Below, piece after piece: positions 1 through 8,877 of a stretch of DNA of 64,000 nt (its first letter is position 1; each line of letters begins with the position of its first letter). This stretch comes from Rhizobium sp. AQ_MP. GTDB lineage: Bacteria > Pseudomonadota > Alphaproteobacteria > Rhizobiales > Rhizobiaceae. The translations under genes were made by a program, and so were the position numbers. The stretch spans positions 310,001-374,000 of the forward strand of contig NZ_JACJVI010000003.1 in NCBI RefSeq assembly GCF_014237835.1, read 5' to 3'. The notes beneath the pieces are model-generated. The model saw nothing but the letters and a program-made list of their open reading frames with translations, was not told the origin of the DNA and did no database searches.

Positions 1-26
1 GAAGGCGGTCGAGCATCCGAATTCCG

Positions 27-1661
27 TCAGAAGAGTTTCAGCCGTGTCTTGGGTTCCTGGGTTGCGACTGCCGGATCCTTGACCCCCGGGTCATCGGGTG
101 GTCGGCCAAAGAAGGGTTCGACGACAACCGCCTCCTTAATCGGCTCGTTCGACCGGGCCGGTTCTGCCGCAGGTACGTCAGTCTTCGCCGGCTTGGCTGG
201 CGTGTCTGCGTTGATCACCAGCTCTTCACCTTCCACCGGCTTCGGGGATGGTATTTCGACGGCCGGTTTCGGCTCTGCCGGCGCGTCGGCGTTCAAGACC
301 GGCGGCAGGGACGCCAGTGCCTTTTCGCCTTCTGACACGCTGCCTTCCTCGATCGGTCCGGCGAGCTGGTCGAAGGGCGTCTTCCACTCAAACGCGTCGA
401 GACGGCCGGTGACCGGCGAGATCGGCATCCAGCGCTCAGAGACATGGCCGTCGGCCACCCAGGCCGGATCGCGCGGTGCCTTCAGCGCCTGGCCCATCCA
501 GTGGCGTATACGGCCCTGATCCCCGGTTTCGGCTTCCTCGATGTCGGCCAGCAGCAGATAGACGCGCTCGCGCGAGGCGATCCGGGCTGCAGCTTCCGCC
601 TTGGCGCGGGCCTTCTTGAAGTCCTGCGCATCGAGCGCCGCTTCCGCGACAGCCAGCAGGGATTCGTAGTTGTTCGGCTTCAGGGCTTCCAGCTTTTCCG
701 CCTTCTTCAGGCGATCCACCGCGCTGTCGCCGCTTCTGGCTCTCACATAGGAGCGGGCGACTTCCGGATGCGGGTCGATTCTCCATACCTGTTCGAGCGT
801 GCTCGAGGCCTTGCGCAGGTTGTCTTCGCGCGTGTAAGCCTTCGCGGCGACAATCGCGGCCGGGACCAGATCCTTGGCCAGCTTCAGCGCCTTCAGGGCG
901 CTGTCGCGAGCACCGGCCGGATCGGCCTCCAGCTGGTCTTCGGCTTTTGCCGTCAGCAGCACGGCCTTCAGACGCTCTGCCTCGTGACGCTCCAGGACAT
1001 GGGCAATCTTCTGCTGGTCGAGCAGGCGGATCGCATCATCCCAGTGCCCGGCGCGGCAGCGATATTCGAGCGTCGCCTTGGCCGCCCAGGGCAGGTAGGG
1101 TGCCGCTTCGGCCGCCTGCTCGGCATATTGCCGGGCGGCCTCATGGGCCCCCAGACGGTTTGCCTCGACATAGAGACCGCGCAGGCCGAGTTCGCGGGTT
1201 TCGGGATCCTCCGACATTTCCTGGAACAGCCGGCGTGCCTCATCATAGCGTCCTTCGATCAGGGCTGCCTGGGCGTCGAGGACGCGTATCAGGGGCTCCT
1301 GGTCGGCGCGGATGAGACTGCGAGCACGGGCGCTCATGCGCCTTGCGAGAAGGGCGTTGCCGGCGCCGGCGGCGATCAGACCGGTCGAAAGCGCCTGATA
1401 GCCACGGTCACGCTTGCGGGCGCGGAAGAAGCGGCGGACCGAATGGGGAGATGTCCAGAGGGCGCGCAGCATCCACCACAGCAGCATGATCACGGCGACG
1501 AGCGCGACGAGGGCTGTTACAGTGACCATCAGGTCCGTCTGGTACTGCTGTCCCTCCCAGATCAGCGAGATCTCGCCCGGGCGTTCGGCGATCCAGGAAA
1601 AGCCGAAAGCCAGCGCCAGGATGAGGCCGAAGAAAAAGAGGATCTTGAGGATCGTGGTCAT
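27..1661 (-). CDS. hemY: HemY-like inner-membrane TPR protein
   Basis: This 544-residue protein resembles the TPR-type HemY proteins encoded with haem genes in proteobacteria. Two hydrophobic segments lie near the N terminus (about residues 4-22 and 45-66). An alanine-rich helical body of TPR-like repeats follows (about 90-400), then a Pro/Ala-rich tail. It should be anchored in the inner membrane by the N terminus. Its exact biochemical role in haem synthesis is not established in the family, and it is not the oxygen-dependent protoporphyrinogen oxidase that shares the name in Gram-positive bacteria. It follows the Mic60-like gene by 3 bp, with hemD and hemC further upstream, so it is probably the last gene of a hemC-hemD-mic60-hemY run. 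Confidence 0.85.
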   Translation of the reverse strand: MTTILKILFFFGLILALAFGFSWIAERPGEISLIWEGQQYQTDLMVTVTALVALVAVIMLLWWMLRALWTSPHSVRRFFRARKRDRGYQALSTGLIAAGAGNALLARRMSARARSLIRADQEPLIRVLDAQAALIEGRYDEARRLFQEMSEDPETRELGLRGLYVEANRLGAHEAARQYAEQAAEAAPYLPWAAKATLEYRCRAGHWDDAIRLLDQQKIAHVLERHEAERLKAVLLTAKAEDQLEADPAGARDSALKALKLAKDLVPAAIVAAKAYTREDNLRKASSTLEQVWRIDPHPEVARSYVRARSGDSAVDRLKKAEKLEALKPNNYESLLAVAEAALDAQDFKKARAKAEAAARIASRERVYLLLADIEEAETGDQGRIRHWMGQALKAPRDPAWVADGHVSERWMPISPVTGRLDAFEWKTPFDQLAGPIEEGSVSEGEKALASLPPVLNADAPAEPKPAVEIPSPKPVEGEELVINADTPAKPAKTDVPAAEPARSNEPIKEAVVVEPFFGRPPDDPGVKDPAVATQEPKTRLKLF

Positions 1662-1664
1662 GCA

Positions 1665-2945
1665 TCAGCCTCCGTTGCCAGCGACAGTCTGAGACAGGGC
1701 AGCAGATACGCTGTCTTCCGCCTCAATTCTGCTCTTCAGCCTGGTCGCGAAATCGGACGATGCTTGCTTGCCCATCTCGGGCAGCGTTTCCCATTCGAGT
1801 GACGCACCCTTCAGGTCGCCATTTTGCAGTTTGTTTTCGATCCGGGCGACGATGGCTTCCGGCGTCTCACCTTCAACATTTCCCACAGGCCGCACCTTGA
1901 CCAGCGAGCGGGCACTCGCCAGCAGGCGATCGATCCAGCCTTCGCCCGTGGCGGGCTGATTGATGGCCGCGAGTATATCCTCTGCAACCTGATTGAAGCC
2001 GCGAGCGAGATCCGAGCGAGAGGGCACACCGGCGCTTGCAAGCGGGGTCAGCGTTGCGATGGCCGGGTCTTCGGGCGAAACGCTTTTCAGCGCATCGAGC
2101 TCGGAGAGGAAGGGGCCACCGCGATCGATTGCCGTCTTCAGGCCGGCAAGCGCAATTGCGCGCGCCATTTCGACATCGCTGCGGGGTTCTTCCAGCTTGC
2201 GTTCGGCTTCCGTCAGGCGTGTCGCGCTCTGGTCGAGGGCCTGCTTGTTGCTGGCGATTTCGGCACGCAGCGATTCGATTGCCTGTTCGGCGGCGACAAG
2301 CTGTGTTTTCAGAGCTTCTACGGCTGCAGCGTCGGCAGCAGGCGTCGCGCCGGCATTCGCCACACTGGTTTCCAGTGCCGCAATGCGCTCGGCAAGAGCA
2401 GGATCGGCTGCGGGGGTTGCGGGCTGGGCCGCGAGCCGGGCCACCTCGGCCTTGAGGGCGCCGAGTTCTGCAGTGTCGATTGCAGGGGCCTCGACCCTCT
2501 GTTCCGGTCCAAGGCCCGGCACGATCCCGGCATACTGCATGCTGCCGGCAAGGGCGAGGGCCACGAGCCCGCCGAAAATGCCGGAGGCGACCAGGGTCGA
2601 GGTCGCGGGCGATTGGCGCACCGGCTCTCGCGCCGGCGGTGTCTCTGTCTTCGGCGTGGTGTCGACGCCCGGGTCTTTCTCGTCGGCCGGCGTGCTTGCT
2701 GCGGAGGTCTCGGATGCCGGTGTCCAGGGATCAACTGGCGTATCGGTCGAGGTGGTGCCTGCCCCCGTGGCTTCTGCGGCCCCACCGTCGAAGGCAGACG
2801 ACGGGGCGGTGGCATCGATATCGGCTTGCGCGCCGGTCTCGGCATTCGCGCCATCCTTCGGGGCCGCGGTTTCCTCGGCGGTCAGGTCGATTGTCACCGG
2901 CTCATCGGGGGCTTTCGATCGACGGGGTGGCTTTCCGGAAACCAT
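1665..2945 (-). CDS. Mic60/mitofilin-family inner-membrane protein (COG4223-like)
   Basis: This 426-residue protein has an acidic, Ala/Thr/Pro-rich cytoplasmic N terminus (about 1-135). One transmembrane helix follows (about 138-160, STLVASGIFGGLVALALAG), then a long helical, probably coiled-coil periplasmic region (about 175-280) and a C-terminal mitofilin-like segment. This order matches alphaproteobacterial Mic60 homologues, which are typically encoded beside hemY. In other alphaproteobacteria Mic60 shapes intracytoplasmic membranes, and it is the ancestor of the mitochondrial MICOS subunit. The family call rests on architecture and the hemY neighbour, not on an alignment. The ATG start gives the expected N terminus. 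An unrelated low-complexity coiled-coil membrane protein is the alternative. Confidence 0.75.
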   Translation of the reverse strand: MVSGKPPRRSKAPDEPVTIDLTAEETAAPKDGANAETGAQADIDATAPSSAFDGGAAEATGAGTTSTDTPVDPWTPASETSAASTPADEKDPGVDTTPKTETPPAREPVRQSPATSTLVASGIFGGLVALALAGSMQYAGIVPGLGPEQRVEAPAIDTAELGALKAEVARLAAQPATPAADPALAERIAALETSVANAGATPAADAAAVEALKTQLVAAEQAIESLRAEIASNKQALDQSATRLTEAERKLEEPRSDVEMARAIALAGLKTAIDRGGPFLSELDALKSVSPEDPAIATLTPLASAGVPSRSDLARGFNQVAEDILAAINQPATGEGWIDRLLASARSLVKVRPVGNVEGETPEAIVARIENKLQNGDLKGASLEWETLPEMGKQASSDFATRLKSRIEAEDSVSAALSQTVAGNGG

Positions 2946-3035
2946 GGCAACCTCTTCATTTCGCGCGTGTGGCTAAACCTAGTCAGTCCTCGTGGCGAAG
3001 GAAAGGCCTGAGGTTCCATTTCACGCGGCACTGCA

Positions 3036-3755
3036 TCAAAGCAGAAGAAGGAGCAGATCCTCGCGAGGTTCCATCGGCCAGCGGGCTCGCGGTTGAAATT
3101 CTTTGGGAAGCGCCTTTGCGATCTTCTCGCTGAGGCACAGGAAACGCGCCTCAGACCAATTCAAGGATGCCTGCGTCTCTTCGAAAATCTCGCCGATCCG
3201 CAGCGCCGTCTCCGAGGAATAGGCCAGAATGGCTTCGGGCATCGGCGTGAGCTTCCGGGCGAGTTCAGTATCGTCATGGGCGGTCGGAACCATGTGGTAA
3301 CACGCCCGCACATCTACGATGCGGCCTGCGTCGGCCAAGGTCGTTTCGAACTCGGGTGAACGTGGTGTGCCGGTGAGATAAAGGATCGGCGCACCTGGAT
3401 TTTGGTCGGTTTTTGCAATCAGCAGCCTGGCGAGGGAACGACCATCGCCATCGGCGATCGAAACATCCTGGAAACCTGCTTCTCTTGCTGCGCGGGCCGT
3501 GGCGCGGCCGACGGCGAAGAGGGGCAGAGCGAGGAAGGGATGTCGCGCGTCGTCGGGCAGTGTTTGTAGCACGCGCATTGCCTCGGCGCTGGTCACGGCT
3601 AAGGCAGTCGCACCGGGCAGGGGGGGCGAGGTCAGGACTTTCGGCTGCTGAACCGCCTGCATCAGCGGCAGCAGGATCGGCTCATGGCCACGACGCTCAA
3701 GTTCGGCAGCGGTTCTGGCCGACGCCGGTTCAGGGCGCGTCACCAGAACGCGCAT
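3036..3755 (-). CDS. hemD: Uroporphyrinogen-III synthase
   Basis: HemD closes and inverts ring D of hydroxymethylbilane to give uroporphyrinogen III. The 239-residue product starts MRVLVTRPEP, the typical HemD opening, and carries the moderately conserved LYLTGTPRSPEF and ILAYSSETA segments of the two-lobed fold. The frame stays open upstream into hemC, but the ATG at 3755 is chosen because it restores the family N terminus and lies 4 bp after the hemC stop, the usual hemCD coupling. HemD proteins are poorly conserved, so position directly after hemC is an important part of the evidence. Confidence 0.92.
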   Translation of the reverse strand: MRVLVTRPEPASARTAAELERRGHEPILLPLMQAVQQPKVLTSPPLPGATALAVTSAEAMRVLQTLPDDARHPFLALPLFAVGRATARAAREAGFQDVSIADGDGRSLARLLIAKTDQNPGAPILYLTGTPRSPEFETTLADAGRIVDVRACYHMVPTAHDDTELARKLTPMPEAILAYSSETALRIGEIFEETQASLNWSEARFLCLSEKIAKALPKEFQPRARWPMEPREDLLLLLL

Positions 3756-3759
3756 CGCC

Positions 3760-4689
3760 TCAACTCCAGCTGTCGAAGAAGTCGCTGCCGGCCTTGCTGC
3801 GCACCGTGCCACCGGCCCGCGCACCAAGCACTGCGGCTTCCGTGCGGCTGCCTTCGATCTCGACATCGTGCCAGCGGCTGCCATCGGGTGTCAGGATCAT
3901 GCCGGCAAAGCGGATCGCGTCTCCATCGACCGTTGCATGACCCGCGATCGGGGTCCGGCAGGAGCCGTCGAGGGCGCCGAGGAAGGCCCGTTCGCAGCTG
4001 ACGGCATCGAAGGTGTCGCGGTCGTTGATCGCCTCTAGCAGGTCGTTGACCCTGCTGTCGCCGATGCGGCTTTCGATGCAGATTGCGCCTTGCGCCGGTG
4101 CCGGTGGGAAGTCGGCGGGTTCGAGCAGTTCGGTTGGAACATCGGGCTTTCCGAGACGACGGAGCCCTGCATAAGCAAGGAGGGTCGCATCGACTTCGCC
4201 GTCGGCAAGCTTGCGAAGGCGGGTATCGACCAGGCCGCGGAAGGTAATGACGTTGATATCCGGGCGGATGCGGCGGATCAGTGCCTGACGGCGCAGCGAC
4301 GAGGAACCGACGGTTGCTCCCTCGGGGAGTTCCTTCAGCGTCGGGGCCGTGCGGCCAACCACGGCGTCACGGACATCCTCGCGCGGAAGATAGGCCGAAA
4401 GAAACAGGCCTTCCGGCAGCTTCGTCGGCATATCCTTGGACGAATGGACCGCAAAATCCAGATCGCCGGACAGAAGCTGGGCTTCCAGTTCTTCGGTGAA
4501 AAGCCCCTTGCCGCCGATCTCCGAGAGGGGCCTGTCGGTGATGCGATCACCTTTCGTCGACAGGACGACTATCTCGAACATGTCCTCAGGCAGGTCATGG
4601 GCGATCATCAGCCTTGCGCGTGTCTCTGAAGCCTGGGCGAGAGCGAGCGGGCTGCCACGCGTGCCGATGCGGAAAGGTTTTGTTTGCAT
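3760..4689 (-). CDS. hemC: Porphobilinogen deaminase (hydroxymethylbilane synthase)
   Basis: HemC polymerises four porphobilinogens into hydroxymethylbilane. The 309-residue protein has the N-terminal [15 protein letters not shown] motif, the catalytic Asp in HSSKDMP (Asp86), and the dipyrromethane-binding Cys in [10 protein letters not shown] (Cys244). The start at 4689 is preferred over an in-frame ATG at 4746 because the shorter protein has the family N terminus and the longer one runs almost to the divergent tsaD gene. A 73 bp divergent gap to tsaD should hold both promoters. Confidence 0.96.
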   Translation of the reverse strand: MQTKPFRIGTRGSPLALAQASETRARLMIAHDLPEDMFEIVVLSTKGDRITDRPLSEIGGKGLFTEELEAQLLSGDLDFAVHSSKDMPTKLPEGLFLSAYLPREDVRDAVVGRTAPTLKELPEGATVGSSSLRRQALIRRIRPDINVITFRGLVDTRLRKLADGEVDATLLAYAGLRRLGKPDVPTELLEPADFPPAPAQGAICIESRIGDSRVNDLLEAINDRDTFDAVSCERAFLGALDGSCRTPIAGHATVDGDAIRFAGMILTPDGSRWHDVEIEGSRTEAAVLGARAGGTVRSKAGSDFFDSWS

Positions 4690-4762
4690 CCGAACTTGTC
4701 CGTTGTTACCGACAGATTTCGTAGACCGGTTTCTCGGCGACCGCAATCAATGAACAGGTTCC

Positions 4763-5857
4763 ATGACATCCAAACTGCGCATCCTCGGCATCGAAACGAG
4801 CTGTGACGAGACGGCAGCCGCTGTCGTCACGCGGCTTGAGGATGGCTCGGCTGTCACCGAAGCGGATGTCGTCTTGAGTCAGCTCAACGAGCACAGCGCC
4901 TATGGCGGCGTGGTGCCGGAGATTGCAGCGCGCGCCCATGTGGATGCGCTGGACACGCTGATCGAGGAAGCCCTGACCCGGGCAGGCATCACGCTTGCCG
5001 AGGTGGATGCCATTGCTGCCACTTCCGGTCCCGGCCTGATCGGCGGCTTGCTGGTGGGCCTCATGACCGGCAAGGCGATTGCGCGGGCCACCGGCAAACC
5101 GCTCTATGCCGTCAATCATCTCGAAGGTCATGCGCTGACAGCGCGGCTGACGGATGGTGTTGCCTTTCCCTATCTGATGCTGCTCGTTTCGGGCGGTCAC
5201 ACGCAGCTCGTTCTGGTCAAGGGGGTCGGAGACTACGAGCGCTGGGGCACCACGATCGACGATGCGCTGGGTGAGGCCTTCGACAAGACAGCCAAGCTGC
5301 TTGGGCTTCCCTATCCGGGTGGGCCCGCCGTCGAGCAGGCGGCGGCCACGGGCAATCCCAAGCGTTTTGCCTTTCCCCGCCCATTGGTCGGCGAGGCGCG
5401 TCTCGACTTTTCGTTTTCGGGCTTGAAGACCGCCGTGCGCCAGGCTGCAGAGGGCATTGCGCCCGTCACCGAGCAGGACATCGCCGACATCTGCGCCTCC
5501 TTCCAGCATGCCATCTCGCGCACGCTGAAGGATCGCATCGGCCGTGGTCTCCAGCGGTTCAAAGAGACGTTTCCCGATGTCGCCGAGCCTGCGCTGGTCG
5601 TTGCCGGTGGCGTCGCGGCCAACAAGGAAGTGCGCCAGACGCTCGATACGCTCTGCGCCGAGCATCGCTTCCGCTTCGTCGCGCCGCCGCATCATCTGTG
5701 TACCGACAATGCCGTGATGATTGCCTGGGCAGGGCTTGAGCGCATGGCGCTCGGCATGCCCTCGGATGATCTGACCGTCGCCCCCCGGTCGCGCTGGCCG
5801 CTGGATCAGGATGCCAAGGCTTTGCTTGCTTACGGCAAGCGCGGAGCCAAGGCATGA
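4763..5857 (+). CDS. tsaD: tRNA N6-threonylcarbamoyladenosine transferase TsaD
   Basis: TsaD transfers the threonylcarbamoyl group from its adenylate onto A37 of ANN-decoding tRNAs, working with TsaB and TsaE. The 364-residue protein opens with the ASKHA-fold motif [11 protein letters not shown]. It has the metal-binding His pair in NHLEGH (His119 and His123) and the [10 protein letters not shown] phosphate-binding segment. Length and motifs are normal for the family. The stop codon overlaps the gpsA start by 4 bp, so the two genes are translationally coupled, an arrangement common in rhizobia. Confidence 0.97.
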   Translation: MTSKLRILGIETSCDETAAAVVTRLEDGSAVTEADVVLSQLNEHSAYGGVVPEIAARAHVDALDTLIEEALTRAGITLAEVDAIAATSGPGLIGGLLVGLMTGKAIARATGKPLYAVNHLEGHALTARLTDGVAFPYLMLLVSGGHTQLVLVKGVGDYERWGTTIDDALGEAFDKTAKLLGLPYPGGPAVEQAAATGNPKRFAFPRPLVGEARLDFSFSGLKTAVRQAAEGIAPVTEQDIADICASFQHAISRTLKDRIGRGLQRFKETFPDVAEPALVVAGGVAANKEVRQTLDTLCAEHRFRFVAPPHHLCTDNAVMIAWAGLERMALGMPSDDLTVAPRSRWPLDQDAKALLAYGKRGAKA

Positions 5858-6843
5858 GCGGGATGCAGCGTATCGCCGTCAGCGGCGCCGGTGCTTTCGG
5901 CACCGCACTCGCCGCCGTGATCGCCCAGACCGGGAAGGCGGAGGTGGTTCTGATTGGCCGTGATGCCTCGGTGATGGCGGATCTTGCGGCCAGTCGGGTG
6001 CATGAGGCCGCGCTCCCCGGTATCCGCCTGCCGGACACGCTCACCTTTTCGTCCAGGCCGGCGGATCTCGCCGGCGCTGATATCGTGCTCTTTGCCATGC
6101 CGTCCCAGGCGCAGATCGCGGCGGCGGAAACCTATGGGCCGTATCTGAAGCCGGGTGCGCCCGTCGTCATTTGCGCGAAGGGCATCGAGAAGCAGACCTC
6201 GCGTCTTCTGACGGATGTGCTTGAAAGCGCGCTGCCGGGCCATGCAATCGCCATGCTCTCGGGTCCCGGTTTCGCGGCGGATATCGCCAAGGGCCTGCCG
6301 ACGGCGATGGCGATCGCAGCGGAGGACCTTGTGCTTGCCGAGCAACTGGCCAAGGCAATTTCCGGCCAGACCTTTCGTCTTTATGCGTCGGACGACCGGA
6401 TCGGCGTGCAGCTCGGGGGTGCCTTGAAGAACGTACTCGCCATTGCCTGCGGGATCGTCGAGGGCATGGGCCTCGGCGATTCGGCGCGGGCGGCGCTCAT
6501 TGCGCGCGGGCTTGCCGAGATGTCGCGGCTTGTGGATGCCATGGGTGGACGCGGGGATACGGTGCGGGGCTTGTCGGGTCTCGGCGACCTCGTGCTGACG
6601 GCGACCAGCCACCAGTCCCGCAATCTCCGTTTCGGTATCGCGCTCGGCAAGGGCGAGCCGATCGGCACGCAGCAGGGATCGCTCGTTGAAGGGGCCGTTG
6701 CGGCTGCGGTTGCTGCAAGACTGGCGGAAGGCTACGAGATCGAAATGCCGATCACAGAGGCCGTTGCTGCGATCATCGATGGCAGGCTGGACATCCCGAC
6801 CGCCATCACCCAACTGATGTCACGACCGATCACCACCGAATAA
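5854..6843 (+). CDS. gpsA: NAD(P)+-dependent glycerol-3-phosphate dehydrogenase
   Basis: GpsA reduces dihydroxyacetone phosphate to sn-glycerol 3-phosphate for phospholipid synthesis in the cytoplasm. The 329-residue protein has the Rossmann motif [10 protein letters not shown] at residues 10-19, the [10 protein letters not shown] substrate-domain motif, and the conserved [15 protein letters not shown] segment holding the catalytic Lys. The [11 protein letters not shown] motif near residue 235 is also typical. The ATG overlaps the tsaD stop. Confidence 0.97.
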   Translation: MSGMQRIAVSGAGAFGTALAAVIAQTGKAEVVLIGRDASVMADLAASRVHEAALPGIRLPDTLTFSSRPADLAGADIVLFAMPSQAQIAAAETYGPYLKPGAPVVICAKGIEKQTSRLLTDVLESALPGHAIAMLSGPGFAADIAKGLPTAMAIAAEDLVLAEQLAKAISGQTFRLYASDDRIGVQLGGALKNVLAIACGIVEGMGLGDSARAALIARGLAEMSRLVDAMGGRGDTVRGLSGLGDLVLTATSHQSRNLRFGIALGKGEPIGTQQGSLVEGAVAAAVAARLAEGYEIEMPITEAVAAIIDGRLDIPTAITQLMSRPITTE

Positions 6844-6865
6844 GAGATCCCCTAGGAGAGAGAAG

Positions 6866-7159
6866 ATGCTGTTTGCCGTCATCTGCGCCGACAAGCCAGG
6901 CCACCTGAACCTTCGCATGGAAACGCGTCCGCCGCATGTCGAATGGCTGAACGGGCTGAACGCCGCCGGCCAGCTGAAGATCGCCGGCCCCTTCCTCGAT
7001 GGCGACGGCAAGCCCTGCGGTTCGATGTTGCTGATTGCTGCCGACGATATCGACGCTGCCAAGGCGCTGGCAGCGCAGGATCCCTATGCCAAGGCGGGCC
7101 TGTTCGAAACGGTCGAGATCAAGCCCTATAACTGGGTCTTCAACAATCCCGAGGCGTAA
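6866..7159 (+). CDS. YciI-like family protein
   Basis: This 97-residue protein starts MLFAVICADKPGH and has the ferredoxin-like YciI/YCII fold pattern: a first strand, a conserved RPPHVEWL segment, a central GPFLDGDGKPCGSMLL block and a DDIDAAKALAAQDPYAKAGL helix. The His and Asp typical of the family are present. YciI proteins are small dimeric proteins of uncertain function, some proposed to be enzymes acting on small chlorinated or lactone substrates. A purine-rich stretch (agagagaag) lies just before the ATG. The EVE-domain gene follows after 5 bp, so the two are probably co-transcribed with gpsA. Confidence 0.88.
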   Translation: MLFAVICADKPGHLNLRMETRPPHVEWLNGLNAAGQLKIAGPFLDGDGKPCGSMLLIAADDIDAAKALAAQDPYAKAGLFETVEIKPYNWVFNNPEA

Positions 7160-7164
7160 AGACA

Positions 7165-7596
7165 ATGGCATTCTGGCTCTACAAGTCCGAACCCTTCAAA
7201 TGGTCCTGGGAAATGCAGAAGGCCAAGGGCGATGTCGGTGAAGAATGGACCGGCGTGCGCAACTATCTCGCCCGCAACAACATGCGGGCGATGAAGATCG
7301 GCGACAAGGGCTTCTTCTATCACTCGAACGAGGGACTGGAAGTGGTCGGGATCGTCGAGGTCTGTGCGCTGTCGCATCCGGATTCGACCGCCGAGGGCGA
7401 TGCCTGCTGGGACTGCGTCGACATCCGAGCGGTGTGCGACATGCCGAAGCCGGTGAGCCTGAAGGACATCAAGGCAAACGAAAAGCTTGCCAAGATGTCG
7501 TTGGTCACCTCCATGCGGCTCTCCGTCCAGCCGGTGACCGAAGACGAATATTTCGAGGTCTGCCGCATGGGCGGCCTTTACAATCCGCCCGTTTGA
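7165..7596 (+). CDS. EVE domain protein
   Basis: This 143-residue protein is a single EVE domain (the PUA-related fold of thymocyte nuclear protein 1). Typical features are the N-terminal FWLYKSEP motif, EEWTGVRNYLARNNMRAMKIGD, the FFYHS strand and the C-terminal SLVTSMRLSVQPVT segment. EVE domains bind modified bases in DNA or RNA, and a role in tRNA or modified-base recognition is inferred from the family only. It lies 5 bp after the YciI-like gene and 7 bp before the methyltransferase, so it is part of the same transcript. Confidence 0.9.
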   Translation: MAFWLYKSEPFKWSWEMQKAKGDVGEEWTGVRNYLARNNMRAMKIGDKGFFYHSNEGLEVVGIVEVCALSHPDSTAEGDACWDCVDIRAVCDMPKPVSLKDIKANEKLAKMSLVTSMRLSVQPVTEDEYFEVCRMGGLYNPPV

Positions 7597-7603
7597 TCCG
7601 CCC

Positions 7604-8248
7604 GTGAAGACCGATCCGGACCGCTTCATCCTCGAAAACACCAGCGTGCTCTCGCCGCCGCATGTGCCGGAGATCCAGCTGCATCTCGCAAGCGAGGTGC
7701 ATGATCTCTGGCTGAAAACCGAAGAGGATCTGGAAGCGATCGGTCTGCCACCGCCGTTCTGGGCCTTTGCCTGGGCGGGCGGGCAGGGGCTGGCGCGCTA
7801 CATTCTCGACCATCCGGAAACGGTTCGGGGAAAACGGGTGCTCGATTTTGCCAGCGGTTCAGGGATGGTGGCTATTGCCGCCGCCATGTCGGGGGCGCAA
7901 GCGGTGCTCGCTGCCGACATCGACCCCTGGGCGAAATGTGCGGTGCGGCTGAATGCCGCTCTTAATGGCGTGAACATCGACTTTACCGGTGACGACCTCA
8001 TCGGCCGATCGGTCGATGTCGACGTGATCCTTGCAGGTGACGTCTTCTATGAGAGCGATTTCGCCAAGGCGCTGGTTGCCTGGTTCAGCGCAACCGCGAA
8101 GGAAGGCTGCCTCGTCTTGGTCGGCGATCCCGGCCGAAGCTATCGCCCGACCGAGCATCTGGAACCGCTCGCGACCTATCAGGTGGCGGTCACACGGGTG
8201 CTGGAAGACAGCGAAGTGAAGAAGACAACGGTCTGGAAATTTCTCTAG
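7604..8248 (+). CDS. METTL20/Nnt1-like protein lysine methyltransferase (probable ETF-beta or L7/L12 methylase)
   Basis: This 214-residue class I SAM-dependent methyltransferase begins at a GTG codon 7 bp after the EVE gene. It has the SAM-binding motif I VLDFASGSGMVAIAA (about 75-89), an acidic residue in AADID (about 105) and AGDVFYES (about 146). The last carries the D-x-F-Y post-II signature of family 16 protein lysine methyltransferases. The order WAFAWAGGQGLARYIL then motif I is typical of METTL20-like enzymes. A bacterial METTL20 homologue from Agrobacterium is known to methylate ETF-beta and ribosomal protein L7/L12, so that activity is the leading inference. The stop TAG lies in the CTAG at the left edge of the inverted-repeat element. 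Confidence 0.82.
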   Translation: MKTDPDRFILENTSVLSPPHVPEIQLHLASEVHDLWLKTEEDLEAIGLPPPFWAFAWAGGQGLARYILDHPETVRGKRVLDFASGSGMVAIAAAMSGAQAVLAADIDPWAKCAVRLNAALNGVNIDFTGDDLIGRSVDVDVILAGDVFYESDFAKALVAWFSATAKEGCLVLVGDPGRSYRPTEHLEPLATYQVAVTRVLEDSEVKKTTVWKFL

Positions 8249-8521
8249 AACCGTTCATTTCCAAATGGAATCAGTTCTGTTGGCTGAAACGGAGTCGGAT
8301 GGCCGCCCGGCTGGCGCGCGTCGTAGCCATAGCATACGGCCAAGCCAGCCGGGCGATCAGGCAGCCCGTTCCAGCCAACCCGGAGGGCCGGGCATCTTTC
8401 CGCCGGGATCAGCGGCGATCGTCTCGCCCATAGCTCAGGGTATGCGCTGCGCCGATCGTCGCTGCCCCAACAAAAATCTGCTCCGGCAGAACTGCTTCCA
8501 TTGGGAAATGGACGGCTCTAG
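8245..8521. mobile_element. MITE-like element with 35 bp terminal inverted repeats and two internal hairpin arms
   Basis: The left arm (8245-8279) and the reverse complement of the right arm (8487-8521) agree at 31 of 35 positions. Both outer ends are CTAG. Inside, arm I pairs 8280-8292 with 8366-8378 (12 of 13) and 8304-8315 with 8344-8355 (12 of 12). Arm II pairs 8380-8385 with 8481-8486 (6 of 6) and 8410-8421 with 8453-8464 (11 of 12). The arms abut the terminal repeats almost without spare bases, giving a three-way junction. There is no credible gene inside. Ends in CTAG with a possible TA duplication fit the target choice known for IS630-type transposases, so this may be a non-autonomous relative. 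No transposase is present in the window. Confidence 0.75.
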
Positions 8522-8877
8522 TTCTTCGGCCGGATGACACAGACGCCGGCTTCGAAGGAGCAGGCTTCTTTCTGGTTTTCTTCTGAAATTTCAATGATCT
8601 TGGCCTTGGGTGCACGGTATGCGAGGACCTTTGGCCGCGTGTTGCGCTCGATCGCCAGATAGACCCCGTTGCCCTTGATGCGGACACCGGAAATGTTGCC
8701 GGTGAAGGTACCGATGCCAGGGATGACCGAAGGCAGGCCATTGCCGCCGATCACCGCTTCGCCACGGCCGTGGTGGAAGTACCCACCGCCCTCGTATCGT
8801 TCGCCAGCGACTGCGAAAGTCGTGAAAGAGGTAAGTGCAAGGGTCGCGGCCGTCAGAACAGAACCATACTTTAGCAT
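8518..8877 (-). CDS. Small secreted protein of unknown function
   Basis: The 119-residue product begins with a clear Sec signal peptide (MLKYGSVLTAATLALTSF, with probable cleavage after AVA near residue 24). A Gly-rich stretch follows (about 28-62), then a short beta-rich C-terminal part with two Cys residues, about 106 and 112, that could form a disulfide. It is probably periplasmic or secreted. No family is recognised. It converges on the methyltransferase gene, and its stop codon lies in the right-hand CTAG of the inverted-repeat element. Signal peptide and high-G+C codon use support a real gene. Confidence 0.75.
   Translation of the reverse strand: MLKYGSVLTAATLALTSFTTFAVAGERYEGGGYFHHGRGEAVIGGNGLPSVIPGIGTFTGNISGVRIKGNGVYLAIERNTRPKVLAYRAPKAKIIEISEENQKEACSFEAGVCVIRPKN

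Noticed and set aside
27-1661. Protoporphyrinogen oxidase activity for HemY
   Set aside because: The protein has TPR repeats and membrane anchors but no FAD-binding motif, so it is not the oxidase that shares the name.
3756-3884. Longer hemD start upstream
   Set aside because: The extra 43 codons overlap hemC and do not resemble HemD; the ATG at 3755 gives the expected MRVLVTRPEP start.
4690-4746. Longer hemC start upstream
   Set aside because: The extra residues have no family similarity and fill the divergent promoter gap with tsaD.
8265-8537. 90-codon plus-strand reading frame inside the repeat element
   Set aside because: It lies almost wholly within the terminal repeats and hairpin arms, has no ribosome-binding site, and its protein is low-complexity Arg/Ser/Pro-rich.
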